Both the position numbers and the translations under genes were made by a program. A DNA stretch of 21,548 bases from Patescibacteria group bacterium (GTDB lineage: Bacteria > Patescibacteriota > Saccharimonadia > CAILAD01 > BJGX01): assembly GCA_009691555.1 (NCBI GenBank), contig SICB01000006.1, forward strand, positions 1-21,548, written 5' to 3'. This document shows, piece by piece, positions 1 through 7,999 of this stretch. Every line of letters starts with the position of its first letter. Position 1 is the stretch's first letter. The notes under the pieces were generated by a model that worked only from the letters and a program-made list of their open reading frames with translations, searched no databases and was not told the DNA's origin.

Positions 1-513
1 AATCCTTCCGAAGCTCTACTGCAAGAGCGCCAAGAGTTGCCGGGTAGCGTAGTCTTTGTGGGTATGGAAGGCAGCCGGCCTATTCTGGTCGAAGTGCAGG
101 CGCTAGTTAGCCCCAGCGTATTTGGCTATCCCAAGCGAGTAGCCGATGGCTTTGATCTTAATCGGCTTGGGCTATTATGCGCAGTTATGCAAAAACGTGG
201 CGGCATCAACTTGAGTAGCCAGGATGTCTATGTTAATATTGTAGGTGGAATAAAGCTCTCCGAGCCAGCAATTGATCTCGCAATTATTTTAGCAATCGCA
301 TCCGCCTCAAGCGGTAAAATTATCAAGCCAAGTACCGTAGTATTTGGTGAAGTGGGTCTAAGCGGCGAAGTTCGGTCAGTCAATATGTCCAATTTAAGAC
401 TTCGTGAAGCCAGCAAGCTTGGCTATAAAAATGCAGTTGTGCCATCTAGTGCCAAAGGTCAAAACTACCTTGGTGTGACGACAATTGCCGAAGCTGTCAA
501 ATCATTAAAATAG
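1..513 (+). CDS. radA: DNA repair protein RadA, C-terminal part (5' end outside window)
   Basis: The reading frame is open from the first base and gives 170 residues ending at TAG 511-513; the start and the RecA-like ATPase core lie upstream. What remains is the Lon-protease-like (S16-fold) C-terminal domain of RadA/Sms. It shows NPSE at the left edge, GSRPILVEVQALV, then DLNRLGLLCAVMQKRGG, DVYVNIVGGIKLSEPAIDLA, and GEVGLSGEVR followed by LREASKLGYKNAVVP. These blocks are strongly conserved in RadA. The S16 Ser-Lys dyad is not expected to be active in this family. RadA is a DnaB-like hexameric helicase that extends recombination intermediates and helps process stalled forks. A PIN-TRAM gene follows 15 nt later, as in Firmicutes, where radA, disA and yacL are neighbours; disA is absent between them here. 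No truncation is seen other than the window edge. Confidence 0.93.
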   Translation, partial: NPSEALLQERQELPGSVVFVGMEGSRPILVEVQALVSPSVFGYPKRVADGFDLNRLGLLCAVMQKRGGINLSSQDVYVNIVGGIKLSEPAIDLAIILAIASASSGKIIKPSTVVFGEVGLSGEVRSVNMSNLRLREASKLGYKNAVVPSSAKGQNYLGVTTIAEAVKSLK

Positions 514-528
514 AGGAAATAATAATTC

Positions 529-1527
529 ATGTTAGTAGTAGAAGTTATATTAGTGATTGCGCTAGTGATATTTGTCATAACATATCGCTTGGCCCAATTA
601 AGCGCCCAGAAATTAATATTAGTCGTAATAGGAGCGCTGCTTGGTAGCATCATCGGATCTTTATTGGCTATCCCGCTCTCAGCCTTGGCTGAGCCGTATA
701 GGCAGTACCTGCCAATTGCCGTAACGGTTGTTTTGGCTGTTGCGATGGCATTGGTGTTTTATTCACAACACGAATTCTTAGACAACCTAATGCCTAAAAA
801 AGGCGACAAAAAACAAAAGCAAGATAAACCCAAGCCACTCAAGGTCAATAAGCACGAAACCAAAGTGCTGGTCGATACCTCGGCCATAATCGATGGCCGA
901 ATCGGCGACATCGTAGCCAGTGGGTTTATACCTGGCGCTCTAATTGTGCCTAGGTTTGTTTTGGCTGAGCTTCAAAATATTGCCGACAGCGAAGATGCAC
1001 TGCGCCGCGGTAGAGGCCGTCGCGGGCTTGAGATACTAAATGAGATGCGCCTTAACGATGCTTTGCAGCTAGAGATTATCGAGGACGACCCCAAGGATGT
1101 AAAAGAGGTAGATCACAAGCTAGTGTATTTAGCCAGAAAGCATAATGCCAATATCCTAACCACCGACTACAACCTTAACCGAGTCGCAACAATCGAAGGA
1201 GTTAAAATACTCAATATTAATGAGCTGGCTAATGCCATTCGGGCTGTTGTGTTGCCAGGCGAAATTATGAAGGTCAATGTTGTCCAAGCTGGTAAAGAAA
1301 AAAACCAAGGCGTCGGATACCTGCCAGACGGAACCATGATTGTCGTCGATGGTGGCGATAAACTCATTGGTAAAGATGTCGACTGCGAAGTTACCAGGAT
1401 ATTTCAGTCTGTCGCTGGCAAGATGATATTTGCTACTCCTAAAAATGCTAAGGCCAGCTCCAGCACTCGTCCACCCAGACAACCCAGAAAGCCCACCAAG
1501 TTTACTCCAAGTACTATAAAGCCCTAG
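529..1527 (+). CDS. Membrane-anchored PIN-TRAM domain protein (YacL-like)
   Basis: 332 residues. The start at ATG 529 is supported by an AGAGGA Shine-Dalgarno at 512-517 that overlaps the radA stop. Hydrophobic stretches at about 2-18, 29-50 and 61-78 suggest three membrane spans. A Lys-rich linker (about 88-112) leads to a PIN nuclease-like domain at about 112-235 with the expected acidic set: D116 in VDTSAIIDG, D122, E147 in LAELQ, and D213 in TTDYNLN. A TRAM domain (about 240-302) follows, with the GVGYLPDGTMIVVDGG block typical of the YacL family, then a Ser/Pro/Lys-rich tail. PIN domains are metal-dependent ribonucleases and TRAM domains bind RNA, so membrane-associated RNA cleavage is plausible, but the family's substrate is not known to me. 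The gene sits directly behind radA, probably in one transcript, and converges with the PBP gene. Confidence 0.85.
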   Translation: MLVVEVILVIALVIFVITYRLAQLSAQKLILVVIGALLGSIIGSLLAIPLSALAEPYRQYLPIAVTVVLAVAMALVFYSQHEFLDNLMPKKGDKKQKQDKPKPLKVNKHETKVLVDTSAIIDGRIGDIVASGFIPGALIVPRFVLAELQNIADSEDALRRGRGRRGLEILNEMRLNDALQLEIIEDDPKDVKEVDHKLVYLARKHNANILTTDYNLNRVATIEGVKILNINELANAIRAVVLPGEIMKVNVVQAGKEKNQGVGYLPDGTMIVVDGGDKLIGKDVDCEVTRIFQSVAGKMIFATPKNAKASSSTRPPRQPRKPTKFTPSTIKP

Positions 1528-1601
1528 ATAGCAAAAACAATTAGCACCTCAGCTAGGTAGTAGGCCAGAGCTAATTTTACCCAAAGCCGATACTAGCTCA
1601 G

Positions 1602-1637
1602 AAGTTAGGACAGATGATTCAATCCGACTTCTAACTT
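1602..1637 (+). terminator. Possible weak terminator hairpin between convergent genes
   Basis: AAGTTAGGA (1602-1610) can pair with TTCTAACTT (1629-1637), a 9-bp stem with one G-U pair and an 18-nt loop. A run of six T lies 12 nt further on (1650-1655) rather than directly after the stem, so it is not a textbook intrinsic terminator in either direction. It occupies the 143-nt gap between the convergent PIN-TRAM and PBP genes, where transcription end points are expected. No gene was found in this gap. Confidence 0.3.
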
Positions 1638-1670
1638 GCTAACGGTATCTTTTTTAGTAACAGCCTAGCC

Positions 1671-4511
1671 TCAAGGATAAATAATTTGCACAGGGCCACT
1701 GGCGGGCTGAAAGCTAGCCTTAATATTTGATCCTGAGCCAGTGATATTATTCCAGCCAGTGCCACCCCAAGTAGCAGGCGAGGTAGACTTGCTGGGGCCA
1801 AGTGTACTACTACCTACATAGAGCTGAACACTAAAAGCTCCTAGTGTATAAGTGAATTGACAGCTACTTCCCGTGCAGCTCAAGTTTGCCCCACCGACTC
1901 CTGTCGCTGTGGCCGTTATACTATTGCTAGTGCCTGTGTAGTAGCCCGAGTCTGTCACTACCGCACTAAATTTGTGGACTCCAGCCGTTGGGGTGACAGT
2001 GGTACTAAAAGTTGGGCCGCTACCCGATTGTGTTGCGAGAATGTTTCCATCCATATAAAAGGCAACTTGGCTAATCGGGAACTTACCCTGCGTAGTCGAG
2101 GCGGTAATATTAAAGGTGCTACCTGTGGTGGGGGTGGTCGTGATTGATACTACCGGTTGAGGGTCGCCACACTGGTGGACATCGTCTTTTTCTGACGGGA
2201 TACTTCCGCCCTGGGCGTACCCAAGCGAAGCGGCCAAAACCTGCACTGGTGGGTTCCACCTCGGGTACGACGGATCGGTTGGGGCTAGCTCGGCCGTTAT
2301 TAGTGAGCCTGTTATTTCCTTACGCGCGCCAGCTGGCGTGCAGTCGGTAGCTAGCTTGCCCGATACAATATCGATAGTGGCTTTTTGCGAATCTTGAGCT
2401 TTTTCGACACGATACCAGCTCGGAAAGATATCTGTTCGCAGCTTTGAGCCTGCTATCGGCGACTTACCTGTGTTGGCGTCGATGGTTTCTTGCTTGATTC
2501 CGGGTGGTCTATCAAATTGTTCATTCGGATCGTCTTTGGTGACCTCGCGCATATACTGGTTCCAGATTGGAGCCGCTACAATACTAGCTGCTTGGGTCAT
2601 CGGTGTATTGTCATTATTGCCGGCCCAGGTAGCCGTGATGACTCGTTTGGTGAAGCCAATAGTCCAGGCGTCTCGGTAATCTTCCGATGTACCAGTCTTG
2701 GCAGCGACAGTCTTGTTGGGCAGCGTGAGGGGATTATTGCAAGGGAAGGTGCCGTTACTACAACGGGCGTTATTATCAGACATGATGTTGCTTATTAGGT
2801 AGGCAATTTGTGGGTCCAAGACTTGCTTGGATTTGTTGCTGTCGGGCTTGGTGTTGTCCTCGATGACCTTGCCAGAACCGTCAGTAATCTTGAGCCAATA
2901 GACCGGGTCGTGGTGCTGGCCGTTGGTAGGAAAGGCCGAATAGGCATTGACCATATCGACCATACGAACTTCTCCTGCCCCTAATGCCATACTTAGGCCG
3001 TATTCATCGACTGGCTTATCGTAAGTAGTTATACCCATATCTCGTGCAGTACCAATAAACTCTGGTATGCCACCAATGTAGAGGCCTTTGACCGCAGGTA
3101 TATTCAGAGAGCTAGCCAATGCTGTTCTGACCGACTGTACCCCATAAAAACCGCCGGTGTAGTTTTTGGGAATATATGGTGGAATCCCACCAAAGTCAGT
3201 TCGAACATCATATATTGTGCTACCAGCCCCCCAGTTTTTCTTGAACAAGCTAGCATAAACCACAGGCTTAATAGACGAGCCGGGTTGTCTAAGCGCGGCA
3301 GCTACGTTATAAATACCAAACTCAGGGTTAGTGGCATCATAGCTGCCGACCATCACAAGCACTTGTCCGTTGTTTGGGTCAGCCGAAACTAACGCCGCGT
3401 TGTCGCCTCCGTAACGCCTGACAGAATTGATGTTTTTAAAGACGATTTCTTCGGCTAGCTTTTGCTTGGTGAGATCGATGGTGGAGATGACCTTAAAGCC
3501 ACCTTCGTTGACTCGCTTGATGCCATATTTTTCTTCTAATTGCTCGCGAATATACTGCACGAAGTGTGGAGCCTGGATATTGGCGTATGGATTATAAGGC
3601 TTGAGTAGCGACAAGACATCTACCTTTTTAGCTTCGTCGGCTTGCTCTCTTTTGATATAGTTCTGCTCCACAAGCATATCTAGCACACGGTCTTTCTTAT
3701 CGAGCAAGGCCTGCTTGTTTTGACCGTAGGGCGAGAAGTAGGTTGGAGCTTGGGGAAGACTAGCCAGAGTGACACACTGAGCTAGGTTTAGGTCTTTGGC
3801 ATCAATACCAAAATACTGCTTGGAGGCGGCCTGAATTCCATAAGCCGTTGAGCCATAAGGTATCTCATTTAGGTAGAGCTTTAGGATATCGTCTTTTTTG
3901 TAGAGCTGCTCCATTTGGATTGACAAAATAAGCTCTTTGATTTTTCGAGTAAAAGTCCGCTCGTTGGTGAGGAGGGCATTTTTGACATACTGCTGGGTAA
4001 TAGTCGAGCCACCACCCTTGCTGGGGTCTTTAAAGAGCACTCCCGTAAAAGCCCTGGCAATTCCTGCAGGGCTAAAAGCACCTTGTTTATAAAAATTTTT
4101 GTCTTCCAGGGCAACCGTGGCGTCTTTAATACATTGCGGCATTTGATTAAATTCAATAATGCTGCGGTTTTTATCGCCATAGACTTCGATTAGAAGGTTT
4201 TCGCCGGTTCGGTCGTATATTTTGGTAGTCTGGGCACTGACTCGAGAGTTGATTTTATTCGGACTCGGGAGATCCTTGGCGAACCACAAGAACAAGCCAG
4301 CCAAAAGCAGCACCATAACAGCTAGAGTTATACCATATATCTTTAGAGCTTTTTTGCTTGTAATGACTCGAATTATATTTTTATAACGAAATCTCTCCCA
4401 TCCCTTAACTCGGGGCCTGGAAGGCGATTTTTTGCTACCCTTTGAAGTGGTCGTATGCTTAACCACACGACGGGCAGATTTATTAGCTTTATGTGCTGGT
4501 TTGTTTGCCAT
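1671..4511 (-). CDS. Class A penicillin-binding protein (glycosyltransferase 51 plus transpeptidase) with Ig-like C-terminus
   Basis: 946 residues. A basic cytoplasmic N-terminus (about 1-57, many Lys/Arg) precedes one membrane anchor (about 58-78). The GT51 domain (about 100-290) shows E136 in EDKNF, GGGSTITQQ (167-174), KIKELILSIQMEQ, LYLNEIPYG and AQCVTLASLPQAPTYFSP. It would polymerise lipid II into glycan. The transpeptidase domain (about 365-660) has SxxK as S412-S-I-K415, SxN as S468-L-N470 and KTGT at 605-608. It would cross-link stem peptides outside the membrane. Residues about 785-870 (PVVSITTTP to SNSITATA) resemble a bacterial Ig-like fold, followed by a Ser/Gly/Thr-rich end with Cys879 and Cys884. 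The His normally seen in the first GT51 motif (EDxxFxxH) is Gln143. The gene is monocistronic and divergent from tyrS. It has no Shine-Dalgarno. PBP1A-type is the best assignment. Confidence 0.93.
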   Translation of the reverse strand: MANKPAHKANKSARRVVKHTTTSKGSKKSPSRPRVKGWERFRYKNIIRVITSKKALKIYGITLAVMVLLLAGLFLWFAKDLPSPNKINSRVSAQTTKIYDRTGENLLIEVYGDKNRSIIEFNQMPQCIKDATVALEDKNFYKQGAFSPAGIARAFTGVLFKDPSKGGGSTITQQYVKNALLTNERTFTRKIKELILSIQMEQLYKKDDILKLYLNEIPYGSTAYGIQAASKQYFGIDAKDLNLAQCVTLASLPQAPTYFSPYGQNKQALLDKKDRVLDMLVEQNYIKREQADEAKKVDVLSLLKPYNPYANIQAPHFVQYIREQLEEKYGIKRVNEGGFKVISTIDLTKQKLAEEIVFKNINSVRRYGGDNAALVSADPNNGQVLVMVGSYDATNPEFGIYNVAAALRQPGSSIKPVVYASLFKKNWGAGSTIYDVRTDFGGIPPYIPKNYTGGFYGVQSVRTALASSLNIPAVKGLYIGGIPEFIGTARDMGITTYDKPVDEYGLSMALGAGEVRMVDMVNAYSAFPTNGQHHDPVYWLKITDGSGKVIEDNTKPDSNKSKQVLDPQIAYLISNIMSDNNARCSNGTFPCNNPLTLPNKTVAAKTGTSEDYRDAWTIGFTKRVITATWAGNNDNTPMTQAASIVAAPIWNQYMREVTKDDPNEQFDRPPGIKQETIDANTGKSPIAGSKLRTDIFPSWYRVEKAQDSQKATIDIVSGKLATDCTPAGARKEITGSLITAELAPTDPSYPRWNPPVQVLAASLGYAQGGSIPSEKDDVHQCGDPQPVVSITTTPTTGSTFNITASTTQGKFPISQVAFYMDGNILATQSGSGPTFSTTVTPTAGVHKFSAVVTDSGYYTGTSNSITATATGVGGANLSCTGSSCQFTYTLGAFSVQLYVGSSTLGPSKSTSPATWGGTGWNNITGSGSNIKASFQPASGPVQIIYP

Positions 4512-4527
4512 AGAGTTATTACATTAA

Positions 4528-4536
4528 ATTATATCA
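4528..4536 (-). promoter_or_regulatory. Extended -10 promoter of the PBP gene
   Basis: Read on the minus strand, TGA-TATAAT (TATAAT at 4533-4528, TG at 4536-4535) is a perfect extended -10 box. Its last base is 17 nt from the A of the ATG at 4511, so transcription would begin about 10 nt before the start codon. No recognisable -35 is present and no Shine-Dalgarno fits in the short leader. Confidence 0.55.
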
Positions 4537-4589
4537 CGACTTAGCTAATAAATTTATCGATAAGTTTGATTACATTGTAACGCTATTGT

Positions 4590-4598
4590 TGGTATAAT
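4590..4598 (+). promoter_or_regulatory. Extended -10 promoter for tyrS
   Basis: TGG-TATAAT is an exact extended -10 match with no good -35 upstream. The predicted start is near 4605, which gives a leader of about 135 nt before tyrS. It lies about 55 nt from the opposing PBP promoter, so 4512-4600 is a divergent control region. Confidence 0.6.
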
Positions 4599-4607
4599 GT
4601 GACAGAT

Positions 4608-4664
4608 ATGACTTTATTATTAGCATGTAAAATTGACCACCACACTTGGTATATCAGGGGCTGA
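4608..4664 (+). CDS. Possible leaderless leader peptide upstream of tyrS (18 codons)
   Basis: ATG at 4608 opens an 18-codon frame, MTLLLACKIDHHTWYIRG, ending at TGA 4662-4664. The ATG lies about 3 nt after the predicted transcription start, so translation would be of the leaderless type seen at several genes here. The frame contains adjacent Trp and Tyr codons and its stop lies inside a hairpin stem. One Tyr codon is weak evidence for Tyr-sensing attenuation, and an 18-codon frame can arise by chance. No family is recognised. Confidence 0.2.
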   Translation: MTLLLACKIDHHTWYIRG

Positions 4665-4693
4665 TTTAGCGTCAGCCGCAAGCTATTTGCTTG
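4659..4693 (+). promoter_or_regulatory. Tandem hairpins in the tyrS leader
   Basis: GGCTGA (4659-4664) pairs with TCAGCC (4672-4677) around a 7-nt loop. Immediately after, CAAGC (4679-4683) pairs with GCTTG (4689-4693) around a 5-nt loop. No T-run follows, so they are not terminators. No T-box consensus is present. They may be structural or regulatory elements of the leader. Confidence 0.35.
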
Positions 4694-4740
4694 AACTTTG
4701 AATTTAATAAATCAACTAATCATCTCCTAAGGAAATTGAT

Positions 4741-5916
4741 ATGAAATCTAAAGATATACTAAATGACCTATTGACCCGCAATGTCGAAGACCTGATTGTG
4801 CGCAGTGAGCTCGAGAAAAAACTAAAAAGTGGTAAAAAACTAAGAATCAAGCTCGGCATTGACCCGACCGGATCGAGAATACACATCGGCCGAGCCGTAC
4901 CACTCTGGAAGCTAAGGCAATTTCAAGATCTAGGGCATCAGATAACATTTGTAGCTGGCACATTTACGGCCCAAATCGGCGACACATCAGACAAGTTTTC
5001 GGAACGCAAAATGCTATCTAAGCAAGAGGTCGCCGAAAATTTCAAATCGTACCATCGCCAGCTTTCTATGGTTTTGGATATGGACAAGGTAGAGATGTTT
5101 CATAATGGCGATTGGTTCCAAAAAATGCAGCTAGAGGAGTTTTTTACCCTTACTAGTTTATTTACCATCCAACAGATGACGGAGCGCGATAACTTTGCCA
5201 AGCGTATTGAGGCCAATAAGCCAGTCGGATTGCACGAAACACTCTATGCACTTTTGCAGGGCTATGACAGCGTCCAGATGAAAACAGACCTTGAAGTTGG
5301 TGGTACCGACCAGCTATTTAATATGCTGGCAGGCCGAACCGTCCAAAAAGCTTACGGCCAGGAACCTCAAAATGTTATGGCTTTTCATCTTCTAGAGGGG
5401 ACCGATGGCCGCAAAATGAGTACATCGTGGGGTAATTGTATCTTTATTGACGACGAACCACTCGAGATGTACGGCAAATTAATGACCATCCATGACAACC
5501 TAATACCGGCCTATTTCAAGATGGCCACGGACATTCCGATGGATGTGATTGCCCAGATCGAGAAAGGCATGTCGCTCGGCGACAACCCGCGCGATACCAA
5601 GGCCAGCCTAGCCCGCACTATAGTAGCTCGCTACTATGACACCAAAATCGCCCTAAAGGCCGAAAAGGATTGGGAAAATCAGTTCATAGCTGGCGAGAAG
5701 CCATCTGATATCGAAACCTTCAAAACCAAAAAAGGCTTAGCTATTGATGTTATTGCCCTCGCTTTTAGTATCAGTAAGTCTGAGGTCCGAAGGCTCTTGA
5801 ACCAAGGCGGAATCAAAATCGACGACGCGGTACTAAAGGACCCCGAGCACAAAATATCTACAAACTGTTTATTGCAGCTCGGCAAGAGACGCTACAAAAA
5901 TATCAAGATCAGCTAA
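4741..5916 (+). CDS. tyrS: Tyrosyl-tRNA synthetase (class I, TyrZ-like)
   Basis: 391 residues, near the usual 400-420. It attaches tyrosine to tRNA-Tyr in the cytoplasm. The class I HIGH signature is present as H48-I-G-R51 within LGIDPTGSRIHIGRAV, and the KMSKS loop as K225-M-S-T-S229. YALLQGYDSVQMKTDLEVGGTDQLFN (about 169-194) carries the tyrosine-pocket region (GYDS, GGTDQ). An S4-type RNA-binding domain lies at about 325-391 (SEVRRLLNQGGIKIDD). The wording of the motifs is closer to the TyrZ branch than to E. coli TyrS. ATG 4741 is preceded by an AAGGA Shine-Dalgarno at 4729-4733, one of the clearer ribosome sites here. recG follows after 34 nt with its own predicted promoter. Confidence 0.96.
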   Translation: MKSKDILNDLLTRNVEDLIVRSELEKKLKSGKKLRIKLGIDPTGSRIHIGRAVPLWKLRQFQDLGHQITFVAGTFTAQIGDTSDKFSERKMLSKQEVAENFKSYHRQLSMVLDMDKVEMFHNGDWFQKMQLEEFFTLTSLFTIQQMTERDNFAKRIEANKPVGLHETLYALLQGYDSVQMKTDLEVGGTDQLFNMLAGRTVQKAYGQEPQNVMAFHLLEGTDGRKMSTSWGNCIFIDDEPLEMYGKLMTIHDNLIPAYFKMATDIPMDVIAQIEKGMSLGDNPRDTKASLARTIVARYYDTKIALKAEKDWENQFIAGEKPSDIETFKTKKGLAIDVIALAFSISKSEVRRLLNQGGIKIDDAVLKDPEHKISTNCLLQLGKRRYKNIKIS

Positions 5917-5935
5917 AATTATCGTTTTTTGTTCG

Positions 5936-5944
5936 TGTTAGAAT
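5936..5944 (+). promoter_or_regulatory. Extended -10 promoter abutting recG
   Basis: TGT-TAGAAT lies in the 34-nt tyrS-recG gap. The -10 box ends 6 nt before the recG ATG at 5951, so the predicted first transcribed base is at or next to the A of the ATG. No -35 and no Shine-Dalgarno are visible, which suggests a leaderless message. Read-through from tyrS is also possible. Confidence 0.5.
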
Positions 5945-5950
5945 ATAGCT

Positions 5951-7984
5951 ATGACTACTAAAAGTTCAGTATCAAGACTCAAGGGTGTTGGGCCGATATT
6001 AGAAAAAGCCCTAGCTGGCGCTGGTATCTTTACAATTGCCGATTTGCTTAATTATTACCCACGCCGGTGGGATAGCTATTTGGCGATAAAAAGTATTCGC
6101 GACATTCGCCCTGGGCTGGTTAGTTTTGAGGCTAAGGTTGAGCGAGTGGCAATGCGCATTAGCCACCGTAACCGTCGGCTAACAATTACCGAAGCAATTC
6201 TAAGTGATAGCACCGGTACAACCAAGGCGATATGGTTTAATCAGCCCTATTTGGCGCAGACGCTTGTTGCTGGTAACACTTATCGCTTTAGAGGCAACTA
6301 TGAGTACAAAAATGGCTATATCAGCCTCCAGGCGCCGACCTTTGACAAACTCACCACTCGGCCACTCCGACAAGAGATAATACCAATCTATCCCGAAACC
6401 AAACAGCTCACCTCGACAATCATCAGGAAGCTCATCGCTCAGTGTATTGATGTTAGCGACCAGCTCGAAGACAGCTTGCCGAGCGTCATAGCAAAAGACC
6501 ACGAGCTACTGCCAAAATCGGCATCGATTCGTATCTTACACACCGCCGAGTCGGAAGCCCAGCTCGATAGTGCCAAGCGCAGCATTAGCTTTGAGGAAAT
6601 TTTTGAACTGGTGCTGACGGGGCTGGTAATAAAAAGAAACATCAAAACCTCTAAGGGTGTCGAGATAGCATACCAGCCCGAGGTCGCCCAGAAATTTGTC
6701 AGCCTGCTTGATTTTGAGCTAACAGCAGCCCAAAAAAAAGCTGCCCACACAATCCTAGAGGATATTAGCAAAGACAGCCCGATGAACCGCCTCTTGGAAG
6801 GCGATGTCGGTAGTGGCAAGACGCTAGTGGCGCTGATGGCCTGTGTGATGGCCAAGCAGTCGGGCTATCAGTCGGCAATTATGGTGCCAACCGAAATACT
6901 GGCCCGCCAGCACTTTTTAGGGTCTCAAAAACTTCTCGATAGCATTGGCCTGAAGTCGGCTCTACTAATTTCTGATATGAAAAAATCAGATCGAGCAACG
7001 ACTCTAGAGCTAATTAAATTAGGCAAGGTCGATTGTGTGATTGGCACCCACGCCCTAATAAGTAGCGAGGTAGAGTACCACAACCTCGGGCTGGTTGTGG
7101 TCGACGAGCAACATCGATTTGGGGTTAATCAGCGCTCAACTCTAAAGAGTAAGGCAAGTTCAATGCCGCATGTCCTGACCATGACCGCCACTCCGATTCC
7201 ACGCAGCCTGGCGCTAGTGGTGTATGGCGATCTGGATGTTTCGATTATCGATGAGTTGCCACCAGGCCGTAAGCCCATCACAACAAAGGTCGTAAAAGAC
7301 AAAGACCGCATTCATGTCTATAAGCATATTGACTCACTGATCGAACAGGGCCAGCAGGCCTTCGTGGTCTGTCCGCTGATTTCCGAATCAGATAAGCTTG
7401 GCGTCAAGAGTGTCGAGGGTGAGTTTAGGGTTTTACAACAATCAGTCTTTAGGCACCGCCGCATCGGGCTTATTCATGGCAAGTTAAAATCAACTCAGAA
7501 GACGCAAATTATGGGCGATTTTAAAGCTGGCAAGCTAGACATGCTAGTGGCAACTTCAGTTATCGAAGTCGGAGTTGATGTACCTAATGCCTCAATCATG
7601 CTCATCGAGAGTGCCGAGCGCTTTGGGCTGGCAGCCTTGCACCAGCTGCGAGGCAGAGTCGGGCGGGGTAAGCACCAGTCGCACTGCTACCTATTTACGC
7701 CTAGCGATAACCCGGCTTCGTTAAAGCGCCTCGCAGCCCTCGAGAAGACAAGCGATGGCTTTCGGCTCGCTCAGATCGATTTAGAGACGCGTGGGCCAGG
7801 CGAAATATACGGTACCATGCAGCATGGCTTGCTCAATTTGAGGCTAGCCGATATCTTTGACCACCAGCTTGTGGCTGAGGTCAAGAAAGCCGCTTCAGCT
7901 TTTATTAATAAGCATAATCTGTTAGAATACAGCCAACTCGCCGAGAAAGTAAACAGCCTTAAAAGCATAACCTCACTCGACTAG
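5951..7984 (+). CDS. recG: ATP-dependent DNA helicase RecG
   Basis: 677 residues, within the normal range for RecG. The protein remodels stalled replication forks and Holliday junctions. Order of parts: an N-terminal helix-hairpin region and wedge/OB domain (about 1-150) beginning GVGPILEKAL and YYPRRW; Walker A G284-DVGSGKT-291; the DEAD-box-like motif DEQH 385-388 followed by RFGVNQR; motif III TATPIPRSL (412-420). The C-terminal helicase half has ATSVIEVGVDVPNA, ESAERFGLAALHQLRGRVGRG and the RecG-type LETRGPGEIYGTMQHG segment that couples ATP hydrolysis to translocation. All helicase motifs look intact. The ATG at 5951 has no Shine-Dalgarno but sits just behind an extended -10. A zinc-phospholipase-like gene follows after 15 nt. 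Confidence 0.96.
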   Translation: MTTKSSVSRLKGVGPILEKALAGAGIFTIADLLNYYPRRWDSYLAIKSIRDIRPGLVSFEAKVERVAMRISHRNRRLTITEAILSDSTGTTKAIWFNQPYLAQTLVAGNTYRFRGNYEYKNGYISLQAPTFDKLTTRPLRQEIIPIYPETKQLTSTIIRKLIAQCIDVSDQLEDSLPSVIAKDHELLPKSASIRILHTAESEAQLDSAKRSISFEEIFELVLTGLVIKRNIKTSKGVEIAYQPEVAQKFVSLLDFELTAAQKKAAHTILEDISKDSPMNRLLEGDVGSGKTLVALMACVMAKQSGYQSAIMVPTEILARQHFLGSQKLLDSIGLKSALLISDMKKSDRATTLELIKLGKVDCVIGTHALISSEVEYHNLGLVVVDEQHRFGVNQRSTLKSKASSMPHVLTMTATPIPRSLALVVYGDLDVSIIDELPPGRKPITTKVVKDKDRIHVYKHIDSLIEQGQQAFVVCPLISESDKLGVKSVEGEFRVLQQSVFRHRRIGLIHGKLKSTQKTQIMGDFKAGKLDMLVATSVIEVGVDVPNASIMLIESAERFGLAALHQLRGRVGRGKHQSHCYLFTPSDNPASLKRLAALEKTSDGFRLAQIDLETRGPGEIYGTMQHGLLNLRLADIFDHQLVAEVKKAASAFINKHNLLEYSQLAEKVNSLKSITSLD

Positions 7985-7999
7985 TTCGAAATAATAATT

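Noticed and set aside
4605..4740. T-box riboswitch upstream of tyrS
   Set aside because: No T-box bulge consensus, no specifier-loop stem and no terminator/antiterminator pair; the leader is also too short.
7920..7928. Extended -10 match (TGT-TAGAAT) near the end of recG as promoter of the phospholipase-like gene
   Set aside because: It lies within conserved-length coding sequence about 70 nt from the next ATG, unlike the close spacing at the other promoters; it may be coincidence.
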